Assembly (NCBI RefSeq): GCF_003028415.1 | Contig: NZ_PYSV01000038.1 | Coordinates: 1 to 11,467, forward strand | Reading direction: 5' to 3' | DNA: 11,467 bases | DNA from: Deinococcus arcticus | Lineage (GTDB): Bacteria > Deinococcota > Deinococci > Deinococcales > Deinococcaceae | Part shown: positions 7,101 through 11,467 of the stretch, piece by piece | Layout of the letters: each line of letters opens with the position of its first letter | How positions within the stretch are numbered: position 1 is the stretch's first letter | Position numbers and translations under genes: made by a program | Notes under the pieces: generated by a model | Databases searched by the model: none | Seen by the model: only the letters and a program-made list of their open reading frames with translations | Told to the model about the DNA's origin: nothing

Positions 7101-9037
7101 TCACTCGTTACCAGTACGATATAAATGGACAGCTGGCTAAGGCTATAGCTTCTGACGGCAGTGTAACTGCAATGCAATATGATGCACATGGAAATTTACA
7201 GCAAGTGAAAGATCCTCTCGATAGAATCTTTAAGTGGAATTATGATTGGGGAAGCCGAATCACCAGCGCAACGGATCCGCTTAATCAATCAGAGAAATAC
7301 GTCTATGATTTAGGCGGCAACGTTACACAGTTTACTGATCGAAAGAATCAAGACGCGGCAGCAGTTTACGACACTCTTAATCGACGCATCTCGGCAACAG
7401 ATATCGTCGGCACTATTGCTTATGAATACAACGATCAAGATCAAATAACCAGCGTCACCGAAAACGGCCGCCGTATTACCTATGCATATGATAGCTATGA
7501 TCGGTTGAAATCGGAGACGACACCGGAAGGAACGATCGCCTACACCTACGACGTGTTAGGAAAACGTACAGGCATGTCTATCAACGGCGGCAATAGCGTT
7601 ACATACGCCTATGATGACGGTAACCGTCTCATTGCAATGACTAGGGATAATCAGGCGGTCATTTTTACATATGACGATGCAGATCGCATTACAGGTGTTT
7701 CTCTTCCCAACGGTGTGACTGGGCTTTACGTTTATGATCCTGCTGATCAGCTTATCGAGATTAGGTATATGAGAGGCTCCACTCTATTGGGAAACTTGAT
7801 TTACACATATGATGAAGCAGGGCAGCGCACAAGCACTGGCGGCAGTTTTGCTCGCACTATTTTGCCCGCCTCTGCTTCTGAGGCAGTTTATGATGGTAAT
7901 AATCGTGCTAACAAATGGAAAGGTAACACATTAGAATATGATGCAAATGGTAATTTGACCAGTGATGGATTTTATTCATACATTTGGAATTCCCGTAACC
8001 AACTTACGCAGGTCAAGCAGGGTGCGAATATAGTTAGTCAATATTCTTACGACGCTAATGGTAGGCGCTATTCTCGCAATCTAAACGGTGATACCACAAC
8101 GTTCTTGTATGACGGCATTAACGCTATTCAAGAGAGATCTGGAAACACCACTACTAATTTCTTTGGAGCAGGTGTAGACAATTATTTCAGCAAATCAACT
8201 GGTGAGGGTGCGTTAACTTACTTGAAGGACGCGCTGGGCAGTACTCTGGGCTTAGTAAATGCTAATGGAGCATTCAGCAGCACTTACGTTTACGGTCCTT
8301 ACGGAGAGACTATTCAAACTGGTAATGTTGACAGCAATAGCAATCAATATGCAGCAAGAGAGAAGGACGCTGGCAACTTATACTATTATAGGGCCCGATA
8401 CTATAATTCGGAGCTTGGGCGTTTTATCAGTCAAGACCCAATTGGTTTGGAGGGAGGAATAAACTGGTATGCCTACGCCAACGGGAACCCCGTACAAATT
8501 TCGGACCCTTATGGCTTGTGGGGAACATTTGTGCAGGGTGGGGTGTCTGCTGATGCCGGATTTCTCTTTGGTGGAGCGGGTGCTTCCTATGCTGTGGGCA
8601 ATGTTTCTTTTAATGGAAGCCGAAAATATGAGTCATACGATTCAGCTGGAGGGGCTGCATATTTTGGGCCGATAAATGGCTCCATTGTGAAAGATCCATC
8701 ATACCCACAAAATCCGGGTATGTATCAAGGACCCGGGCCAATGTTTATTGGTGCACAAGCGTCAGGCGGGGTATCTTTCGGAATAACCAATGCCAATAAC
8801 TTTGGTGACTTTTCTGGTGCTGCCAGAACAACTACTCTTACAACCCCTCTAGGATCTATATCCTTTGGCCTATCCAAGACAGGAATTATGACACTGGCTG
8901 TTAGTGCGGGCAACATGGGTATTGGTGTATCACCGCGGGTCTCGGCCGGTTTCAGTTTAAGTTCATTTAATACTGAAACTAGAGCTAGGCCTTCCAACGC
9001 AGTGATAACTCCATTTCCATCTTTGCCTTGCCAGTGA
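4133..9037 (+). CDS. Secreted RHS/YD-repeat protein, probable polymorphic toxin, 1634 aa
   Basis: RHS proteins form a beta-strand shell of YD repeats that encloses a variable C-terminal effector and cut themselves at a conserved DPxGL site. From ATG 4133 the order is as follows. Signal peptide 1-21, with cleavage likely after A-M-A. Ig-like domain (about 30-125). Carboxypeptidase-regulatory-like fold (about 178-258). A ZU5-like stretch (about 287-412, IRIPKGAVI). An acidic Pro/Asp linker (413-447). A DUF6531-like start (456 on, NPVDCSSGHVM). YD repeats from about 640, dense at 863-1340 (YTYDVLGKRTG, FSYDARGNLTQ and similar). The RHS core at about 1360-1462 (YYYRARYYNSELGRFISQDP ... SDPYGL). 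A 172-aa tail follows. There are no VgrG/PAAR or Gram-negative type VI parts; export is by the signal peptide. Base composition falls sharply from about 5580, near the DUF6531 start, which suggests a fusion of a resident exporter module with an imported YD cassette. Toxin activity is inferred from architecture, not from a recognised catalytic motif. Confidence 0.9.
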   Translation: MRSSKGLLPLLTALCVSWAMAAPGPLANGANVTYLPTVSPGGAVSLDAAHAMAFPESSSWTAETLAKANVLLVAGNERVNVNATYSAPLKALIIRPVQKLQPGTQYTLTLHAGQKREQLQVLVNGRKDGNGVNGTLSKDGLRWIPDLSQKRDDWTTDLPDTSLPEAKLLRAPAGTTAISGQVRLLNGKGLSRVRIQVGRQEVRTDVQGRFLLNNVPAGSTTLLIDARTANSGVVKYGTYQQHLQLTAGKTNFLPQTIWISRNATEYATAIASPTTGPVVLKNPEIPGLEIRIPKGAVIKDLNGNVVKELTLTPIPIDRAPFALPRLNVPTYFTVQPGGARIYAADGKTPLGAQVVYPNYSGDDVGAPGIFWNYDPLERGWYTYGRGAVSRDGRQVIPNEGVQIYAFTGAMFNARQPDPDGPPTEPDPDAPTPDPQDPDDGSPGSGPGDPCQSPGGNPVDCSSGHVMRDSVDLVVNDTVPIVLSRSFIQDDSNRRSFGKAWSMSYDMFLYSKTYIDPSYYKEVDWVLPNGRKIHYVRTVPGTGFTDFKGRHFGSSSEYYGSTVAWDSTIGGWRLTMKDGSYMRMPETSMVTEMVDRNGNKINITRNGNAPQRITSPSGKYIDLTLDGSNRITAATTSDGRTVSYTYDADGYLTTVTFPDGTTEQYTYASYPNYPHKMLVSVKDRRNVIKTTTEFSKYIAKLNTQFQWEGGTGPGSEGGGTLIRTATATVPTSASSPPPTGEGAGVDNTTGSVLKCTVYKPTKQTYADGGVLTFEWTLDNYCRIMQVKMTDPRGNVTIREFNISGSLMKETVAAGTALQRVKTVNRTKENPRYSTSGGKPPTTVLPNDPGNDSGSNFVRSIVDSAGRTTTFTYDAMGNPTRSVGPQGTVSATYNSLGQALTITNELNQTITFSYDARGNLTQVKDALSRITTMIYNDRGQLTTVQAPLNRVTTFQYDGPNLISITDPIGRTSTFTYNQYGWVSSRTDPLGRVTRYQYDINGQLAKAIASDGSVTAMQYDAHGNLQQVKDPLDRIFKWNYDWGSRITSATDPLNQSEKYVYDLGGNVTQFTDRKNQDAAAVYDTLNRRISATDIVGTIAYEYNDQDQITSVTENGRRITYAYDSYDRLKSETTPEGTIAYTYDVLGKRTGMSINGGNSVTYAYDDGNRLIAMTRDNQAVIFTYDDADRITGVSLPNGVTGLYVYDPADQLIEIRYMRGSTLLGNLIYTYDEAGQRTSTGGSFARTILPASASEAVYDGNNRANKWKGNTLEYDANGNLTSDGFYSYIWNSRNQLTQVKQGANIVSQYSYDANGRRYSRNLNGDTTTFLYDGINAIQERSGNTTTNFFGAGVDNYFSKSTGEGALTYLKDALGSTLGLVNANGAFSSTYVYGPYGETIQTGNVDSNSNQYAAREKDAGNLYYYRARYYNSELGRFISQDPIGLEGGINWYAYANGNPVQISDPYGLWGTFVQGGVSADAGFLFGGAGASYAVGNVSFNGSRKYESYDSAGGAAYFGPINGSIVKDPSYPQNPGMYQGPGPMFIGAQASGGVSFGITNANNFGDFSGAARTTTLTTPLGSISFGLSKTGIMTLAVSAGNMGIGVSPRVSAGFSLSSFNTETRARPSNAVITPFPSLPCQ
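5371..5475 (+). other. Pro/Asp-rich linker in the RHS protein
   Basis: Residues ~413-447 are a low-complexity PDPDGPP / PDPDAPTPDPQDPDD tract ending in Gly/Ser/Pro, and are followed by two cysteines (GDPC and VDC) that could pair. It separates the folded N-terminal modules from the RHS shell and lies just before the GC drop, so it also marks the probable fusion joint. Confidence 0.8.
8519..9034 (+). other. Variable C-terminal tail of the RHS protein (candidate effector)
   Basis: These are the 172 residues after SDPYGL (W1463 to Q1634). The tail is rich in Gly, Ser, Ala and Phe with alternating small/hydrophobic residues (QGGVSADAGFLFGGAGASYA, FIGAQASGGVSFGITNANNF, GIMTLAVSAGNMGIGVSP), a pattern of amphipathic beta-hairpins. 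I see no HNH, ADP-ribosyltransferase, deaminase or other known toxin motif. Many RHS proteins carry similar unannotated Gly-rich tails, so it may be a membrane-active beta-structured effector or an inert end. Function unknown. Confidence 0.6.
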
Positions 9038-9109
9038 AGTTGCCGTCGTTATCTATCAAAACGCATGAAATATTAAATCAAATCCAGTTGAGGACCACGG
9101 TGATAATTT

Positions 9110-9508
9110 ATGATTCGCCTGTATAAGACTAACGCCTGGACATTTGTGTTCATAGGTGCGGCTTTATTACTTGGAGCACTGCTGATGGTTATCTTTCCTA
9201 ATCCAAATAAGAGCTTTCCTCAAGATATATTTGTGGTGAGATTTAACTATCAAGGACAGAACTATCATGTAGCATTCCGAGGAAATAGTGGCTATTGTGC
9301 GTATTATCTGTTCAACAGAGCACGCAAACCTAACCGAAGCGCATTTGATGTGCGCAATAGCATAACCGTGGATAACTACCTCATTAGAATGAGTGATGTC
9401 TCCAATATTGAGTTCTTGAAAGTGTCATTAGAAGGACAAGACACATGTGACAATCCGGCAGGAAGTTCGGTAAAAGAACCAAAAGTTCCCCTTCAGAGGT
9501 CTCAATGA
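9110..9508 (+). CDS. Small single-pass membrane protein, candidate immunity protein
   Basis: This 132-aa protein starts at ATG 9110, 72 bp after the RHS stop. It has a short basic N-terminus (MIRLYK), one hydrophobic helix at about 9-29 (WTFVFIGAALLLGALLMVIF), and a ~100-aa domain predicted to lie outside the membrane, with two cysteines (C63, C113). It ends in a charged tail. I do not recognise the family. Its place directly downstream of an RHS C-terminal tail is where the cognate immunity gene usually lies. Its topology would suit blocking a toxin that acts at the outer face of the membrane. There is no strong Shine-Dalgarno; a weak GGTGAT lies 6 nt before the ATG and a GAGGA farther upstream. 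Its stop overlaps the next start (ATGA), so the two are probably translationally coupled. The immunity role is inference from position only. Confidence 0.65.
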   Translation: MIRLYKTNAWTFVFIGAALLLGALLMVIFPNPNKSFPQDIFVVRFNYQGQNYHVAFRGNSGYCAYYLFNRARKPNRSAFDVRNSITVDNYLIRMSDVSNIEFLKVSLEGQDTCDNPAGSSVKEPKVPLQRSQ

Positions 9509-10530
9509 GAGTAATAGGTTTGGCGATTTTACTGTCGACAGCAATTAGCGCGGCTCGCGCAGGTAGCCTGGAGTGCATATCACATGCGTGCCTTCAAGCC
9601 TCTGCAGACATCACAACTTCAGTGGGTAGTCCATTATGGGTTGCACTTCACCAGTATCGCCTTACTGGACTCGACACAAGCGCTTCTCCAAAAAATGCAG
9701 CTACGAAAATTTCACTATCTCGCTCTGGCGATATACTTATGTTTAACCGTCTTGATGATGTACATCGAGATAGACTACCTATTTGGATTCAACGACATAT
9801 TGATGGAGGGGCTTTGATATACAGGGCCTTATCACCCAAAGATGGGGCCAACTTTATTGTGCTTATACCGCAAGAATCCAATCAGAGCATCGTCCATTGG
9901 TATGGTTCCAAAGGTGAGCGTATTACATTTGTTGGAGACAACAAATTTGCTGCTTACGGCCAATCCTTAGATCAGCAGTATCGTGGAAGCGTGGCTGGTG
10001 ACCCTGACGGCTTGCGTGCGGATAGCCCGAAAACCTTATTTTCTTACGAGAATAAAACTTCAGGCCTAATGAGCAAAATGACCGACGCACAGGGTCGCGA
10101 AACTCATTACTCTTGGGATGCCCTGACCCGCAAATTATTGAGCGTTGTTGAGACTGGCCCCGGGGGCCAGGAGATAGCCAAACGCACAGAGTTCAAATAC
10201 ACACCCATCTGGAAGTATCACTACCTCAGCGAGGTCACTGAACGCACCTTTGACGGCCTGGGGGGCGAAGCCGTTCGCCGCTCCCGCTACGGCTATAGCG
10301 AGTACAGCAAGCCGGAATACCTGAATTACGATGTCCGCCTGACCAGCGAGAGCCGCGAAATCCTGGGGACAGGCGCAAATGGCAGCTCTTCACAGTGGGT
10401 CACGACCTTCTACACCAAAGACGACCAGGCCAGAATCACCAACATTCGCAAGGTCGCAGGCCTGTCAGCGGACGGTCCACGCCTTGAACCAGACACCGTG
10501 ATTTCGCTGACTACCAGTCAAAACTCGTGA
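9505..10530 (+). CDS. Secreted RHS/YD-like protein, probably truncated at its 3' end
   Basis: This 341-aa protein starts at ATG 9505, which overlaps the previous stop by 4 nt, with AGAGG just upstream. A signal peptide is clear (MRVIGLAILLSTAISAARAG, cut after A-R-A). Residues ~20-165 match nothing I know and include two early cysteines. From ~178 the sequence becomes YD-repeat-like (TLFSYENKTSGLMSKMTDAQ, GRETHYSWDALTRKLLSVVE, and RTEFKYTP, SRYGYSEY and TTFYTKDDQARITNIRKVAG). It then stops abruptly (ISLTTSQNS) beside the IS4-family element, without an RHS core. It looks like the exported front part of a second RHS protein whose remainder was lost to the IS. The last residues may come from IS sequence. 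Composition rises to ~67% GC in the second half (hand count, 10261-10320), unlike the AT-richer first half, so the gene may be chimeric. Confidence 0.72.
   Translation: MRVIGLAILLSTAISAARAGSLECISHACLQASADITTSVGSPLWVALHQYRLTGLDTSASPKNAATKISLSRSGDILMFNRLDDVHRDRLPIWIQRHIDGGALIYRALSPKDGANFIVLIPQESNQSIVHWYGSKGERITFVGDNKFAAYGQSLDQQYRGSVAGDPDGLRADSPKTLFSYENKTSGLMSKMTDAQGRETHYSWDALTRKLLSVVETGPGGQEIAKRTEFKYTPIWKYHYLSEVTERTFDGLGGEAVRRSRYGYSEYSKPEYLNYDVRLTSESREILGTGANGSSSQWVTTFYTKDDQARITNIRKVAGLSADGPRLEPDTVISLTTSQNS
10154..10170. repeat. Perfect 8-bp inverted repeat in the YD-like gene
   Basis: CTGGCCCC, one G, then GGGGCCAG. It encodes TGPGGQ inside the 341-aa protein. It lies close to the point where the gene turns GC-rich. 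It is too short and lacks a U-run, so it is not a terminator. It may be chance in GC-rich DNA. Confidence 0.5.
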
Positions 10531-11345
10531 GGGCATGAAAAAAGTCAGCTCCAGTAGGGTATTTCTGCGATGAAAACCCGGAGCCGACATCCACACGATA
10601 CCTTGCAGACCGCGCTGCGGTCTGCGTTTCCCATAGACGCCCGCCGCCTCGAGGTGCTGGCGGCCCTGATCCTGGCCATGATTCAGGCGCGCAGCGTTGT
10701 GCTGTACACGCTGAAGACCCATGTGCCGTTGCCTGGCTCACTCGACACGCGGTACCAGCGGTTGCGGCGGTTTGTCCGTTTCGGGTTCCCAGATCAGCTC
10801 TTTGTCCGCTTCGCGCTGTCCTTCCTCCCAGACGGCGAGCTGCACCTGATCCTGGACCGTACCAACTGGAAGCTGGGCAAGCAGGATGTCAATATTCTTC
10901 TCCTGTCTGCGGTGTGGGACAGCTTCAGTCTGCCGCTGATGTGGACGCTGCTCCCTCATGGCGGCAGCAGCTCACAACAGGTGCGCGAAGCGCTCCTGAC
11001 CCGGTTCCTCCAGTGTTGCCCCGAACGACGCATCGGGAGCCTCCTCGCGGATCGGGAGTTCATTGGGAAATCGTGGTTTACCTTCCTTGATCAGCACGGC
11101 ATTGCTCCTTGTATCCGTCTTCCAGCAACGGCCACCATCGGGACCGGCAAACTGCCGGTCTGGGCCTGTTTCAAAAAGCTCCAGACCGGCGAGATTCGCC
11201 GCTGGCACCGCCCGATGGTGGTCTACGGCGTCTCGCTGCGCCTGTGTGCCACCAAGAATGTCGCTGGTGAGGTGCTGTACCTCGCGTACCGGGGTCACGC
11301 TTCAGTCAATCTCCGCCGTTATGCGCAGCGCTGGCAGGCAGAAAC
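10531..11345 (+). mobile_element. Truncated IS4-family insertion sequence
   Basis: The segment contains an IS4-type transposase that is cut off before its C-terminus, so the right end of the element is missing. The left end cannot be fixed without the matching right repeat; it lies somewhere between about 10495 and 10568, upstream of ATG 10570. The element lies directly after the 341-aa YD-like gene in the same orientation and probably explains that gene's abrupt end. The right breakpoint lies just after 11343, where the reading frame leaves the family consensus. Confidence 0.75.
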
Positions 11346-11391
11346 GAGCCAACTCGATTACCCTTGTACATACGCACTCTCCTTTCGCTGA
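10570..11391 (+). pseudogene. IS4-family transposase, C-terminally truncated
   Basis: The reading frame (273 aa, ATG 10570) keeps most of a DDE transposase: first Asp D96 in LILDRTNWKLG, second Asp D161 in LLADREFIG, and the Y-x2-R-x3-E part of the IS4 YREK signature at Y251, R254 and E258 (RRYAQRWQAE). The lysine expected seven residues after E258 is replaced by proline in an unrelated stretch (TSQLDYPCTYALSFR), so everything after about 11343-11350 is not transposase. Family members normally continue with another alpha-helical segment of roughly 80-100 aa. The protein is therefore very probably inactive. The upstream AGTAGGG (10554-10560) could act as the ribosome-binding site. Confidence 0.85.
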
Positions 11392-11467
11392 CGGGTCTCC
11401 ATCGCCGCTCGCTGCGCATTCCATCGGTCATGGGCGTGCTCTGCCGGGGGTTTTGCACGCCGTGCTC
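11346..11467 (-). other. Non-IS flank with an orphaned minus-strand gene start
   Basis: After the IS4 breakpoint the sequence is unrelated to the transposase. On the minus strand, AAAGGAGA (11385-11378) lies six bases before ATG (11371-11369), an almost ideal start signal. The frame reads MYKGNRVGSF and then runs into transposase DNA, stopping at 11306. The likeliest reading is the 5' end and leader of a gene that was cut at this junction. The bases beyond 11385 would be its upstream region. The product is unknown; ten residues are too few to assign it. Confidence 0.4.

Noticed and set aside
9038..9109. Promoter or terminator in the AT-rich gap after the RHS gene
   Set aside because: AT-rich words such as TATTAA occur, but no correctly spaced -35/-10 pair and no stem followed by a T run is visible. 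Read-through from the RHS gene is the simpler view.
9584..9817. Small hydrophobic + strand open frame inside the 341-aa gene
   Set aside because: It overlaps out of phase a gene with a clear signal peptide and ribosome-binding site, and has no start signal of its own. Its hydrophobicity is a frame effect of AT-rich codons.

Overview
The window reads as a piece of accessory chromosome or plasmid from a GC-rich bacterium. Deinococcus or a close relative is my best guess, from the codon bias of the GC-rich genes and the style of the two insertion sequences, but this is inference. The region is a secreted RHS/YD-repeat (polymorphic-toxin-type) locus, bounded on both sides by insertion sequences. 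All recognisable genes run on the + strand.

Layout. (1) 1-893 is a complete IS5-family element. It has perfect 17-bp terminal inverted repeats flanked by TA, and a transposase split over two frames that join by a -1 shift at an A7 run. (2) 893-4099 is a large gene whose 5' end is cut off by that IS. It encodes an array of extracellular beta-sandwich (PPC/Ig-like) domains, including three ~211-residue tandem repeats. (3) After 33 bp and a strong Shine-Dalgarno comes a 1634-aa secreted RHS protein (4133-9037). In order it has a signal peptide, an Ig-like domain, a carboxypeptidase-regulatory-like domain, an acidic Pro/Asp linker, a DUF6531-like region, about two dozen YD repeats, the RHS core ending in SDPYGL at residue 1462, and a 172-residue Gly/Ser-rich unannotated tail. 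(4) 9110-9508 encodes a small protein with one membrane segment, placed where an immunity gene would be expected. (5) Its stop overlaps the start of a 341-aa secreted protein with RHS/YD-like sequence (9505-10530), which stops next to an IS4-family element. (6) 10531-~11345 is that IS4-family element, cut off right after the catalytic glutamate. (7) The last ~120 bp are foreign to it and hold a minus-strand ribosome-binding site and ATG that look like the orphaned 5' end of another gene.

How it may work. The beta-sandwich protein and the RHS protein look co-transcribed and both act outside the cytoplasm; the first may be a surface scaffold or partner for the second. The RHS shell would encapsulate and release the C-terminal tail at the DPYGL site, and the next gene would protect the producer. 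Base composition is strongly mosaic. Hand-counted 60-base lines give 63-67% GC in the first gene, the RHS N-terminus and the far end of the 341-aa gene, but 28-38% across the YD region, and 37-45% around the candidate immunity gene. This pattern fits an imported YD/tail/immunity cassette grafted onto a resident secretion module. The first gene and the last IS are visibly damaged, so the locus may be decaying or still under rearrangement.
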